Assembly: GCA_035265325.1 (NCBI GenBank)
Contig: DATFOS010000150.1
Location: forward strand, 5,690 to 69,689
Reading direction: 5' to 3'
DNA from: DATCLS01 sp035265325
GTDB lineage: Bacteria; Actinomycetota; Acidimicrobiia; Acidimicrobiales; VFJN01
Length of the DNA stretch: 64,000 nucleotides
Shown: piece by piece, positions 16,002 through 24,675 of the stretch
Layout of the letters: each line of letters starts with the position of its first letter
Numbering within the stretch: the stretch's first letter is position 1
Program-made: the position numbers and the translations under genes
Notes under the pieces: model-generated
What the model saw: only the letters and a program-made list of their open reading frames with translations
Databases searched by the model: none
What the model was told of the DNA's origin: nothing

Positions 16002-18407
16002 TCAGCCGACGGGGCCCGGATGCGCCGCCACTGGCGCAGCACCGGGGGTGTGGTCGGGCCCGTCGGGCAGAGAGAGGCGAGTGACCGTCCCGAGGTCGGC
16101 GGGCAGGCCGATGGCCCAGCCCAGCGTCTCCGGGTCGTCGGTCAGGAGCACCACCGAGCGGTGCTCGGAGGCGGGGACCAGCTGGTCGAGCAGGTCGGAA
16201 CGTTGGCCGGACACCTCGGCGAACGGGTCGTCGAGCACCACCGGGCCCTCGCCGCCGCCGACCATCTCGAGGACCGCCCCGGCCAGGTCGTCGTCGCCGA
16301 TGTCGTCGGTGGGCACGACCTCGAGGTGACCGTCGAGGGCCTGCTGGGCGTCGTCGATCTCGCGGCGTGCCTCGTCGAGTTCGTCGTTGGCCTCGGCCAG
16401 GGCCGCCTCGGCCCGCCCGACCTCGGCCGCCAGCGTCTCGCGCAGGTTGGGCAGCTCGGTGAGCGGGTCGTCGGCGGGACGCGGGCGCAACGGGGGCGGG
16501 AGCGCCTCGGCGATGCGGCGGAGGCGCCGGCGGGCCTCGCCGAGCGCGCTGTTCGTGCGCTCGACGTCGATCTCGGCCTCGATCACCGCACGCTCGGCGG
16601 CGGCGAGGACCGTGTGGTACTCCTCGTTCGAGTGGTCGAGGGCGTCGGTCACCGCCGTGATCTGCGTCCGCAGCTGCTCGGCGGCGGCGATGCGCTGGAG
16701 GCGCCGCTCGTCCTGCGAGGCCCGGTCGACCAGCTCGCTCTCGAGCAGCTGGACCCGGGCGGAGGCCTCGTCGACATCGGCGTTCGTCGCCTCGGCCATC
16801 TCGATCACCCGCTGGGCGTGCTCGGCGGCCCGCTCGTCGTCCTCGTCGAGCGCCACCAGCTCGCGGTCGAGGCGCTCGACCTCGAGGGCGCACTCCTCGC
16901 GGGCGTCGATCTCGGCGTCCTGGTCCTCCAGCACGCCGATGGCGGCGTCGCGGATCCCTACGCCGACCGGGTGGACGCCGAGCCGGGACAGCTCGACGGC
17001 CAGCGCCCGCGTGCGCGCGGCCGGGACGATCGGGTGGGCGTGGAGCAGCTCGGCCACGTTCGTGCCCGGGTCGCACCCCAGCACGTCGCTCGCCTCGCGG
17101 CGGATGCGGTCGCGCCGGACCCGCAGCGCCGTGACGATGGGCGGCGGCTCGGCGGCGGCGCGCAGGGCGGCCAGCGTCTCCTCCGCCACGCGGCGGGCGC
17201 GCAGGGCGTCGAGCAGCTCGGCCTGGGGCTCGCCCTCGGGGACCGGCCCGGCGAGGATCACGTCGAGGTACGTCTCGAAGCCGTGCCGGCGGAGGACGGC
17301 CTGCTCGACGTCGCGGGCGTGCTGGAGCTGGGCCAGCGCGTCCTCGTAGTCGCCGGGAGCGTCGAGCTGCTCCTCGGCGGCGAGCACGCCCTCGTGGGCC
17401 TGCTCGATCTCCTCGCGGCCGTCGGGGCCCTGCCCGCCCGGGCGCCCGGACTCCTCCAGCTCGAGGATCAGGTCCTCGATCTGCTCGAGTCGGGCCTCGG
17501 CGGCGTCGAGCTCCTCCGGGGAGGGCGGCACCGGGAGAGCGCGCTCGATGCGCGTCAGCTCGTCGTCGACCTCGGTCCACTCGCGGGCCAGTTCGCGGGC
17601 GACGAGGTCGGGCTCGCCGATCTCCGTCTCGGCGTCGAAGGCCTCGAGCGCCAGACGCAGCGGCTCGATGTCGACGAGGGGTGACTCGATGCGGGCGACC
17701 AGCTCGGCGCGCTCGTAGTAGACGTGCTCGCGGGTGGCGGCCCGGCCCGCGGCGGCCTGCTCGATCGCCTGCAGCGCCTCGTTGGCCTCGGACTGGGCGT
17801 TCTCGGCGGCCCGCAGCTCGTGGCCGGCGACCTCGAGCTCGCGCCGCAGGGAGGGCTCGTCGAGCTCGGCGGCCTCGAGGTAGCGGAGCTGGTGCGAGGC
17901 GTCGTCGATCATCTGGGCGGCGGCGGCCCGCTGCTCCTCGACCAGGGAGAGCTTGTCGTGGGCGGACTCGACCTCGGCGCGCTGGGCCTCGAGCTCCCGG
18001 ACGCCCTGGGCCGCGGCGGTCCGCAGCTCGGTGGACCGCTCGACGAGCGCCTCGCAGTCGGCCAGGTGGGCGGACATGCGCCGCAGCCGGGCGGCCGCCT
18101 CGTCCCGCCGGTTGATCGTCGCCGCCTGGGCCTCGCGCGCCCGCCGCAGCTGTGCCGTCAGCTCGCCGCGCAGGCGCTCGTGCTCCTCGATGCGCCGCAG
18201 TGCCGCCTCGCGGGCGGCGTCGAAGAACTCGCCGGGCCCCTTGACCGCGGCCGGGCCTCCCGCCGCCCCGATGCCGTCGTTGGCGAGGGCGAGGGCCAGG
18301 TGCTGGGCCAGCGCGGCGCGCTCGTCCGCGCCTGCCTGGAGGACGGTGAGCCTCGCATGCAGGCCCGGCGGGATCACTGCCGAGCGGGTGTCAGTTGGCG
18401 TGTTCAC
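16002..18407 (-). CDS. Large coiled-coil protein with SMC/YhaN-like C-terminal ATPase motif, no visible Walker A
   Basis: 801-residue protein from a GTG at 18407 (VNTPTDTRSAV); an in-frame start at 18509 is possible but less likely. Nearly the whole length is Glu/Arg/Ala-rich heptad sequence, a long coiled coil with a break near residues 390-500. The C-terminus has a Walker-B/D-loop-like GPVVLDDPFAEVSGQR followed by SVVLLTDDPETLGWA, as in YhaN or SMC-like ATPases. The N-terminal strand LTVLQAGADERAALAQHL sits where a P-loop would be but lacks GxxxxGK(S/T). Either a degenerate relative or one that relies on a partner. It lies 21 nt upstream of cvnA. A LexA-like palindrome lies in its upstream region. 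Confidence 0.75.
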   Translation of the reverse strand: MNTPTDTRSAVIPPGLHARLTVLQAGADERAALAQHLALALANDGIGAAGGPAAVKGPGEFFDAAREAALRRIEEHERLRGELTAQLRRAREAQAATINRRDEAAARLRRMSAHLADCEALVERSTELRTAAAQGVRELEAQRAEVESAHDKLSLVEEQRAAAAQMIDDASHQLRYLEAAELDEPSLRRELEVAGHELRAAENAQSEANEALQAIEQAAAGRAATREHVYYERAELVARIESPLVDIEPLRLALEAFDAETEIGEPDLVARELAREWTEVDDELTRIERALPVPPSPEELDAAEARLEQIEDLILELEESGRPGGQGPDGREEIEQAHEGVLAAEEQLDAPGDYEDALAQLQHARDVEQAVLRRHGFETYLDVILAGPVPEGEPQAELLDALRARRVAEETLAALRAAAEPPPIVTALRVRRDRIRREASDVLGCDPGTNVAELLHAHPIVPAARTRALAVELSRLGVHPVGVGIRDAAIGVLEDQDAEIDAREECALEVERLDRELVALDEDDERAAEHAQRVIEMAEATNADVDEASARVQLLESELVDRASQDERRLQRIAAAEQLRTQITAVTDALDHSNEEYHTVLAAAERAVIEAEIDVERTNSALGEARRRLRRIAEALPPPLRPRPADDPLTELPNLRETLAAEVGRAEAALAEANDELDEARREIDDAQQALDGHLEVVPTDDIGDDDLAGAVLEMVGGGEGPVVLDDPFAEVSGQRSDLLDQLVPASEHRSVVLLTDDPETLGWAIGLPADLGTVTRLSLPDGPDHTPGAAPVAAHPGPVG

Positions 18408-18531
18408 AGTGGCGGCGGAGGCGTCATCACCAGGCCGGGGGCCCCTCCCCCAGCTGGCGAGGGCCAGGTCATGACTGGTGCGACGGAGGGCATTGTCGCG
18501 CGCATGCACTCCTCGCGCTCCATCTTGGGGG

Positions 18532-18547
18532 TCGAACGAGCGTTCAG
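18532..18547. promoter_or_regulatory. LexA-like palindrome TCGAAC-N4-GTTCAG
   Basis: The 291-bp divergent gap (18408-18698) contains TCGAACGAGCGTTCAG. This matches 10 of 12 defined positions of the actinobacterial SOS box TCGAAC-N4-GTTCGA. It lies about 125 bp upstream of the coiled-coil ATPase gene and about 150 bp upstream of the ACT-domain gene. Binding by LexA is inferred. Confidence 0.45.
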
Positions 18548-18698
18548 GACGAAGGAACGCTAGCGAAGTCTGCCCGATGAGCGATCATCACGGGTTCGTG
18601 CCCATGGCGCGCTGCGGTCTTGCGGTCACGGGCCGTGCTCACAGGGCCGTCCAACTGCCGAAACCGGCCGTTCACCGGCCCGGCGTAGGTTCCGCGGC

Positions 18699-19412
18699 GT
18701 GGCGACATTCGTGATTCGCGTGTGGCTGCCCGACCGGCCCGGTGCACTGGGCCAGGTGGCGAGCCGTATCGGTGCCGTCCGGGGGGACGTGGTCGGGATC
18801 GACATCCTCGAGCGGGACGGGGGGCAGGCCGTCGACGAGCTCGTCGTCGAGCTGCCCGACGACGAGGTCATCGACCTGCTGGTGGCCGAGGTGCGCCAGG
18901 TCGACGGCGTGGCCGTCGAGGAGGTGCGGCCGCTGGCCGACGCCCTGCACGACCCTCGCCTCGACGCCCTCGAGGCGGCCGCCCAGCTCGTCGGGGCGCA
19001 CACGGTCGACGAGCTGCTGTCCTCGGTCGTGACCCACGCCCGGCGGGTGGTCGGGGCCAATTGGGTGGCGGTCGCGTCGCTGGGCGACGAGGGGCCGGGC
19101 GGCAAGCCGGTCCTCGTCGCCGACGCCGAGGCGCCCTCGGGCGGCTGGCTCGAGGCGTACCTGGCGGGCAGCCGCCACGCCGGTGGGGCGAAGGATGTGG
19201 TGTGGGCGCCGCTCCCGTCGAGCGGCCTGGCCCTCGTGCTGGGCCGCAACGACATGGCGTACCGGGCCCGCGAGCGCCGTCAGGTGGCCGCCCTGGCGCG
19301 CGTGGTCGACACCCGCCTGCGCGAGCTCGACCGCGGCGGCGACCCCGACGACGACGCCGAGCCAGGCCGGGGCGCCGAGCCGCGCGACCCCTTCGGCCGT
19401 CCGATCGCGTAG
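18699..19412 (+). CDS. ACT-domain protein with GAF-like C-terminal half
   Basis: 237 residues, GTG start. Residues 1-75 form an ACT domain (VIRVWLPDRPGALGQVASRIGA, then VVGIDILERDGG), the small ligand-binding fold that usually binds amino acids. Residues 85-210 resemble a GAF-type sensory domain (LLSSVVTHARRVVGANWVAVASL, then VVWAPLPSSGLALVLGR). There is no catalytic domain, so a regulatory or sensing role is likely; the ligand is unknown. The tail DPFGRPIA is acidic before a hydrophobic end. It stops 1 nt short of the convergent glycerol kinase gene. Confidence 0.7.
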   Translation: MATFVIRVWLPDRPGALGQVASRIGAVRGDVVGIDILERDGGQAVDELVVELPDDEVIDLLVAEVRQVDGVAVEEVRPLADALHDPRLDALEAAAQLVGAHTVDELLSSVVTHARRVVGANWVAVASLGDEGPGGKPVLVADAEAPSGGWLEAYLAGSRHAGGAKDVVWAPLPSSGLALVLGRNDMAYRARERRQVAALARVVDTRLRELDRGGDPDDDAEPGRGAEPRDPFGRPIA

Positions 19413-19413
19413 C

Positions 19414-20901
19414 TCACCCCGCCGCCCACCCGCGCGATCGCTCCACCGCCCGGCGCCAGCCGTCGTAGGCGGCGGTCACGGCCCCGGGGTCGGCGGCCGG
19501 CTCGAAGCAGCGGTCCAGCTCCCACCGATCGGCGAGGTCGTCGGCGCTCCACACGCCCTCGGCCAGCCCCGCGACGTAGCCGGCGCCGAGCGCGGTGGTC
19601 TCCTGCACGACCGGGCGCGACACCGGCACGCCCAGCTGGTCCGCCTGCACCTGCAGCAGGAGGTCGGACGCCGAGGCGCCGCCGTCGGCGCGCAGCTCGG
19701 CCACGGGATGGCCGGACGCCGCCGTCATGGCGTCCACGACGTCGCGGGTCTGGAACGCCATCGACTCCACGACCGCCCGCGCCAGCTGCGCCTTCCCGGT
19801 ACCCCGGGTGATGCCGACGAGCGTGCCGCGCGCGTACGGGTCCCAGTAGGGGCTGCCCAGGCCGGTGAAGGCGGGGACGAGGTAGGCGCCGCCCGTGTCG
19901 TCGCAGGCGGCGGCCAGGGCGTTGACCTCCGCCGCCTCGCGGATGAGCCCGAGGCCGTCGCGCAGCCACTGGACGGCGGCGCCGGTCACGAAGATCGAGC
20001 CCTCCAGTGCGTAGGTGGCGCCGGGGCGGCCCTCGATCGTCCACGCCACCGTGCCGAGCAGCCCCTCGACCGGCGCCGGGCAAGCCTCGCCGACGTTCAT
20101 CAGGACGAAGCTGCCGGTGCCGTAGGTGTTCTTCGTCATGCCCGGCTCCAGGCACGCCTGGCCGAACAGGGCCGCCTGCTGGTCGCCGAGGATGCCGGAC
20201 ACCGGCGTCCCCTCGGGCACCGGGAGGCCGGCGGCCACGGTCCCGAAGCGGCCGCCCGACGGCCGGACCTCGGGCAGGCACGACGCCGGCACGCCGAAGA
20301 TGGACAGCAGCTCGTCGGACCAGCCCAACGTCCGGATGTCAAAGAGCATCGTCCGGGCGGCGTTGGAGGGCTCGGTGGCGTGGACGCCGCCGTCGGGCCC
20401 GCCGGTGAGGTTCCACAGCACCCAGCTGTCGACGGTGCCGAAGGCGAGGTCGGGCCCGGCCTCGACGCCGCCCGGCCCGAGCAGCCACTCGAGCTTCGTG
20501 GCCGAGAAGTAGGGGTCGAGGACCAGCCCGGTCGCCTCCCGGACCAGCGGCTCGTGCCCGGCCGCCCGCAACTCGTCGCAGCGGGCGGCGGTGCGCCGGT
20601 CCTGCCACACGAGCGCCCGGTGGCGGGGTTCGCCGGTGCTCCGGTCCCACACGACCGTGGTCTCGCGCTGGTCGGTGATGCCGATGGCGGCCACCGCCTC
20701 GCCCCCCAGGTCGTCGACGAGTTTCGCCAGTGTCGACGTGACGGTCCGCCAGATGTCGGCCGCATCGTGCTCGACCCACCCGGGCCGGGGGAAATGCTGC
20801 GCGAACTCGGCGTAGGCGTACCCCGCCGGCGTGGCATCCTCACGGAGGGCGAGGCAACGGACCCCCGTCGTGCCGGCGTCGATGGCGATCACCACGGCCA
20901 T
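19414..20901 (-). CDS. glpK: Glycerol kinase
   Basis: 495-residue FGGY-family kinase: ATP + glycerol to sn-glycerol 3-phosphate, cytosolic. Family landmarks are AIDAGTTGVR at the N-terminus, TDQRETTVVWDRSTG, VDSWVLWNLTGG, GDQQAALFGQ followed by GMTKNTYGTGSF, and ADGGASASDLLLQ. Length is normal for GlpK. I placed the start at ATG 20901, since the conserved first strand begins there; the longer frame upstream is unconserved. No glpF or glpD adjoins it. It is divergent from the phosphofructokinase gene across 82 bp and converges on the ACT gene with almost no gap. Confidence 0.95.
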   Translation of the reverse strand: MAVVIAIDAGTTGVRCLALREDATPAGYAYAEFAQHFPRPGWVEHDAADIWRTVTSTLAKLVDDLGGEAVAAIGITDQRETTVVWDRSTGEPRHRALVWQDRRTAARCDELRAAGHEPLVREATGLVLDPYFSATKLEWLLGPGGVEAGPDLAFGTVDSWVLWNLTGGPDGGVHATEPSNAARTMLFDIRTLGWSDELLSIFGVPASCLPEVRPSGGRFGTVAAGLPVPEGTPVSGILGDQQAALFGQACLEPGMTKNTYGTGSFVLMNVGEACPAPVEGLLGTVAWTIEGRPGATYALEGSIFVTGAAVQWLRDGLGLIREAAEVNALAAACDDTGGAYLVPAFTGLGSPYWDPYARGTLVGITRGTGKAQLARAVVESMAFQTRDVVDAMTAASGHPVAELRADGGASASDLLLQVQADQLGVPVSRPVVQETTALGAGYVAGLAEGVWSADDLADRWELDRCFEPAADPGAVTAAYDGWRRAVERSRGWAAG

Positions 20902-20983
20902 GGGCGGCGACGGTAGTGGACCTCGGCCCGACGTCCGTCGGGCCACGAACAGGCAGACCAACGAACAGGGATCAGGCGAAGAC

Positions 20984-22012
20984 ATGCGCGTGGCGATGCT
21001 GACCGGCGGCGGGGACTGCCCCGGCCTCAACGCAGTGATGCGGGCCGTGGTCCGCAAGGGCGAGACCGTCTACGGCGACGAGCTCATGGGGTTCCGCGAC
21101 GGGTGGCGCGGGCCGATCGAGGGGCACCTCGAGCCCGTGTCGGTCGAGTCGTTCCGCGGCACGCTGCCGCGCGGCGGCACGATCCTCGGCTCGTCCCGCA
21201 CGAACCCCTACAAGGTCGACGGTGGCCCCGAGAAGGTGAAGGCCACCCTGGCCGAGAACGGCATCGACGCCCTGGTCGCCATTGGCGGCGAGGACACGCT
21301 GGGCGTGGCGTCCCGGCTGGCCGCCGACGGCGTCGCCGTGGTCGGGGTGCCCAAGACCATCGACAACGACCTGTCCGCCACCGAGCTGACCTTCGGCTTC
21401 GACACCGCCGTCCAGATCTGCGTCGACGCCATCGACCGCCTGCACACGACCGCCGAGTCGCACGACCGCGTCATGGTCGTCGAGGTCATGGGCCGCCACG
21501 CCGGCCATATCGCCACCTGGGCGGCGATCGCCGGCGGCGCGACCGAGTGCCTCATCCCCGAGCGTCCCTTCGACATCGAGGAGGTGTGCGAGGTCATCCG
21601 CCGGCGCCACTCCCGGGGCCGCTACGCCTCCATCGTCGTGGTCGCCGAGGGCGCCACGCCCAAGGAGGGGACGCTGTCGGTCGCCTCCGGTGAGATCGAC
21701 GCCTTCGGCCACGCCCGCCTGGGCGGCATCGGCGACACGCTGGCCCGGGCCATCGAGGAGCGCACGGGGTACGAGACCCGGACCATCGTCCTCGGCCACG
21801 TGCAGCGCGGCGGCACCCCGACGGCGTTCGACCGCGTCCTCGCCACGCGCTTCGGCGTGGCCGCGATCGAGGCCGTCCACGACGGGGCCTTCGGGACGAT
21901 GGTGGCGCTGCGCAGCGGCTCGATCGTGCGCGTCCCGCTCAGCGAGGGGACGGCCGAGCTGAAGCTGGTCGACCCGGCCGTCTACGAGGTGGCCGAGGTC
22001 TTCTTCGGCTGA
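20984..22012 (+). CDS. pfkA: 6-phosphofructokinase, PPi-type active-site residues
   Basis: 342-residue PfkA-family enzyme phosphorylating fructose 6-phosphate. The nucleotide loop TGGGDCPGLNA is at 7-17, GGEDTLG at 101-107, PKTIDND at 123-129 with catalytic TIDND, and GHVQRGG near 270. Numbering matches E. coli PfkA closely. Here position 104 is Asp and 124 is Lys, the pair known from PPi-dependent enzymes, whereas ATP enzymes have Gly at both. Some actinobacterial homologues with related motifs were reported to use ATP, so the phosphoryl donor is uncertain. ATG start at 20984. Confidence 0.92.
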   Translation: MRVAMLTGGGDCPGLNAVMRAVVRKGETVYGDELMGFRDGWRGPIEGHLEPVSVESFRGTLPRGGTILGSSRTNPYKVDGGPEKVKATLAENGIDALVAIGGEDTLGVASRLAADGVAVVGVPKTIDNDLSATELTFGFDTAVQICVDAIDRLHTTAESHDRVMVVEVMGRHAGHIATWAAIAGGATECLIPERPFDIEEVCEVIRRRHSRGRYASIVVVAEGATPKEGTLSVASGEIDAFGHARLGGIGDTLARAIEERTGYETRTIVLGHVQRGGTPTAFDRVLATRFGVAAIEAVHDGAFGTMVALRSGSIVRVPLSEGTAELKLVDPAVYEVAEVFFG

Positions 22013-22033
22013 GTGCGTCGCGCCCGCCGCGCC

Positions 22034-22063
22034 GCCGCCGTCCTCCTAGAGGACGACGGCGGC
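22034..22063. terminator. Hairpin between convergent pfkA and Hsp70 genes, stop codon in the loop
   Basis: GTCCTC (22040-22045) and GAGGAC (22049-22054) form a perfect stem with a 3-nt loop. The loop is exactly the Hsp70 stop codon. Flanking GCCGCC and GGCGGC extend it past a 3-nt bulge. There is no T-run. Likely a shared terminator for the two converging genes. Confidence 0.45.
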
Positions 22064-24055
22064 GACGGCCGCGGCGATGACGAGCAGGAAGATCAGGGTG
22101 CCGATGGCGGTCGTCAGCTTCTGCTTGCGGGCCGCCTTGGCCTGCTGGGCGGCCCGCTGCTCGGGTGGGACGATGCCGGGCGGCAGGTCCTGCGAATAGC
22201 CGCCGCCGTAGCCGGGCCCCTGGCGGAAGCCCTGCCCGGACGGGCCGGATCCGTACCCCGGCGGCTGGCCGTGGCCGGCGCCGGGGTACGGTGTCCCGGA
22301 GCCCGGCCCCGACGGCTGGCCGGTCGGCGCCTGGCCGTACCCGGGCGGCGGCCCGTAGCCCTGGCCGGACGACGCCTGGCCGTACCCGGGGCCCGAGGGC
22401 TGGCCGGACGCCGGCTGGCGGTCCCCGGGCCGCGGTCCGTAGCCCTGGCCGGACGCCGGCTGGCCGTAGCCGGGCGGCGGCCCGTACCCGTGGCCGGACG
22501 ACGGCTGCGGCTGCGGCCGGGGCGGCGCCTGCGACTGCGGTCGGGGTGCCGGCCGGGGCGGCGCCGGCCGGGCCGGGGTGGCGGGCTGCGGCGCGGCCGG
22601 GCGGTACCCGGCCGCCGGCGACGACGGCGACGGCCGGCCCGGGGAAGGACCGGAGGGTGGGGGCGGCAGGTGGCGCCCGCCCGAGCCGGTCCCGCCCGAC
22701 GGCGGGGTGGCGGGCGGCGGCCCCAGCGGCCGGCGGGTGTCCTGGAACACCACGGTGGCGTCCGGGTCGGGGTTGGTGGGGCCGGCGGCCGCTGCCGGGG
22801 CGGCGTCGAACACGCTGCGCCCGGGCATGGACGGCTCGGGCGCCGGCGGCGTGGACGGCGGGACGGCCACGGTGCCGGCCGTGGGGTCGTGGCGCGGCGG
22901 GGCGGTGATGCCGGCGGGCGGCGGGGGCAGGGCGGCGCCGCCGCCGACGGCCTGCGTCGAGCGGGTGTGGGCGTCGACGGTGGCCACGCCGGCGGCCCGG
23001 GTGGCCACGTGGGCGGCGCCGAGGGCGATGGCGTGCTTGGGGTGGGCGTCGACGGCCACGGGCCGCCCGATACCGGCGGACACCAGCTGGCCCACCAGCG
23101 GGATGCGCGATGAGCCGCCCACCAGCAGCACGTGGTCGACGTCGGCGGGCCGGACCTCGGCGGAGCGCAGTGCCCGCTCCAGCGCCGTGACCGTCTCGGC
23201 CAGGGTGGGGCGGATCATCTCCTCGAACTGGTCGCGCGTGAGCCGCACGTCGGACTGGACGTTGGGCAGCAGGACCGGGATCGTCGCCTCGCTGTCGGAG
23301 GACAGCGCCTCCTTGGCCTGCGTGCACTCCAGCCGGAGGCGGGCCACGGCGGCGATGGCGGCCTCGTCGTCGGGGTCGAGGTCCTCGAGGGCGCCGTCGA
23401 GCGACTGGGCCACGTGGGCGAACACGGCGGCGTCGAAGTCGATGCCGCCCAGGCGCTCGATGCCGTCGGGCGTGCCGAGGAGCGTGAAGCCGCCGTCGGC
23501 CTCCTTGCGGAGGGCGGCGGCGTCGAACGTGCCGCCGCCCAGGTCGTAGACGGCGACGACCGCGCCCGGGTCGACCCGCTCCTCGCTCGCGTAGGACACG
23601 GCCGCAGCCTGCGGCTCGGTCACCATCGTCACCGTGGTGAGGCCGGCGACCTCGGCGGAGGCGGCGAACAGGTCGAGCTTGTACGAGCCCCAGTTGGCCG
23701 GGTGGGTGAGAGCCAGGGTGTCCGGCGGGCGGCCCTGCTGGCGGACCACGGTCTCGTAGGCCCAGCGCAGCAGGTTGCCGGTGAGGACCTCGGGCCGGGC
23801 GGCGGCCCCGCCCAGCGTCATCGGCGTGGGGTCGCCCAGGCGGCGCTTGAACTCGCGGGCGATCCGCTCGGGCGCGGTCACGGCGTGGCGCTCGGCGGCG
23901 TCGCCCGCCAGCAGGTCGCCCTCCTCGCGCAGGTACAGCACCGACGGGATCGACGGGCCCCGCTGGCCCAGCGGCACCACCTCGAGCCGGCCGTTCTCGT
24001 GCACGGCGGCGCAGGTGTAGGTCGTCCCCAGGTCGACGCCCAGGTGGTAAGTCAT
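22046..24055 (-). CDS. Hsp70-family protein with repeat linker and C-terminal membrane anchor
   Basis: 669 residues. Residues 1-360 are an Hsp70/actin-fold ATPase: DLGTTYTCAAV, VYDLGGGTFDAAAL and HVLLVGGSSRIPLV. There is no DnaK-type substrate-binding domain. Instead a 280-residue Pro/Gly/Tyr/Gln-rich linker contains repeats of the type GYGPPPGYGQ(P/A)SGQ. A basic stretch and a single terminal membrane helix (GTLIFLLVIAAAVAAVVL) follow, so the ATPase probably faces the cytosol at the membrane. The ATG overlaps the stop of the GerMN lipoprotein gene by 4 nt (ATGA), placing it in one operon with mtrA-mtrB. Not a general chaperone by architecture; the substrate is unknown. Confidence 0.88.
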   Translation of the reverse strand: MTYHLGVDLGTTYTCAAVHENGRLEVVPLGQRGPSIPSVLYLREEGDLLAGDAAERHAVTAPERIAREFKRRLGDPTPMTLGGAAARPEVLTGNLLRWAYETVVRQQGRPPDTLALTHPANWGSYKLDLFAASAEVAGLTTVTMVTEPQAAAVSYASEERVDPGAVVAVYDLGGGTFDAAALRKEADGGFTLLGTPDGIERLGGIDFDAAVFAHVAQSLDGALEDLDPDDEAAIAAVARLRLECTQAKEALSSDSEATIPVLLPNVQSDVRLTRDQFEEMIRPTLAETVTALERALRSAEVRPADVDHVLLVGGSSRIPLVGQLVSAGIGRPVAVDAHPKHAIALGAAHVATRAAGVATVDAHTRSTQAVGGGAALPPPPAGITAPPRHDPTAGTVAVPPSTPPAPEPSMPGRSVFDAAPAAAAGPTNPDPDATVVFQDTRRPLGPPPATPPSGGTGSGGRHLPPPPSGPSPGRPSPSSPAAGYRPAAPQPATPARPAPPRPAPRPQSQAPPRPQPQPSSGHGYGPPPGYGQPASGQGYGPRPGDRQPASGQPSGPGYGQASSGQGYGPPPGYGQAPTGQPSGPGSGTPYPGAGHGQPPGYGSGPSGQGFRQGPGYGGGYSQDLPPGIVPPEQRAAQQAKAARKQKLTTAIGTLIFLLVIAAAVAAVVL

Positions 24056-24675
24056 CGGTTCTCCTCCGGGGCGAGAAGCGTGTCGTAATCGGCGCAGTCC
24101 ACCGGCCCGTTCGTCTCGCGTCCCTCGCCGTCGACCGCCGGCCGGGCCACCCCGTCCACCTCGAAGGTCACCCGCTGGACGGTGCCGAGGCTCGTGGCCG
24201 TGCAGACGATCTGGCCGAAGGCCAGGCGCAGGGCCTCGCCCTCGACCTCGAAGATGCCGTAATTGAGGCTGATGTTGAGCACCGAGCCGTCCTGGCGCTG
24301 CGGCGGCGAGGTCAGCTGGGTCGTCTCGGGGATCGACGTGATCAGCCCCTGCTGACGCTCGCTCGGGCCGGGCGGGTCCTCCAGCAGCGTGTTCAGCAGC
24401 TCGACCTCGGTGGCCGGGCCGGGCACCGTGCGGTTGGCCCGGACCAGCTCCGTCTCGCCGTCGAGCGCCTGCGTGAAATACACCTCGACGACCTGGCCCG
24501 GGCGGGGGTCGAGCACGTCCTCGGCGCTGGTGGTGGGGCTGTCGTCGATCGAGTCGTCGGTGGCGGCCTCGTCCGGCGGGATGATGCGCGGCTCGTCGTC
24601 GGTGTCGACGCCGCAGCCGGCCGCGGCGAGCGTTGCGACGGCCCCCACGGCGAGCAGCCCAAGGAGGCGGCTCAC
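24052..24675 (-). CDS. GerMN-domain lipoprotein, shortened LpqB counterpart
   Basis: 207-residue exported lipoprotein. GTG start, hydrophobic signal and lipobox LAAAGC with Cys21. A short acidic linker leads into a GerMN domain (VEVYFTQALDGETELVRANRTV, then ELLNTLLEDPP and LNISLNYGIFEVEG). In many actinobacteria the gene after mtrB is lpqB, with a GerMN domain followed by a large beta-propeller (near 590 residues). Here only the GerMN part exists. It overlaps mtrB upstream (GTGA) and the Hsp70 gene downstream (ATGA). Likely modulates the MtrB sensor at the membrane surface, by analogy with LpqB. Confidence 0.87.
   Translation of the reverse strand: MSRLLGLLAVGAVATLAAAGCGVDTDDEPRIIPPDEAATDDSIDDSPTTSAEDVLDPRPGQVVEVYFTQALDGETELVRANRTVPGPATEVELLNTLLEDPPGPSERQQGLITSIPETTQLTSPPQRQDGSVLNISLNYGIFEVEGEALRLAFGQIVCTATSLGTVQRVTFEVDGVARPAVDGEGRETNGPVDCADYDTLLAPEENR

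Noticed and set aside
12954..17684. 1576-residue plus-strand frame opposite the conservon and coiled-coil genes
   Set aside because: Shadow of real minus-strand genes; the reverse frame has membrane helices, kinase boxes and coiled coils.
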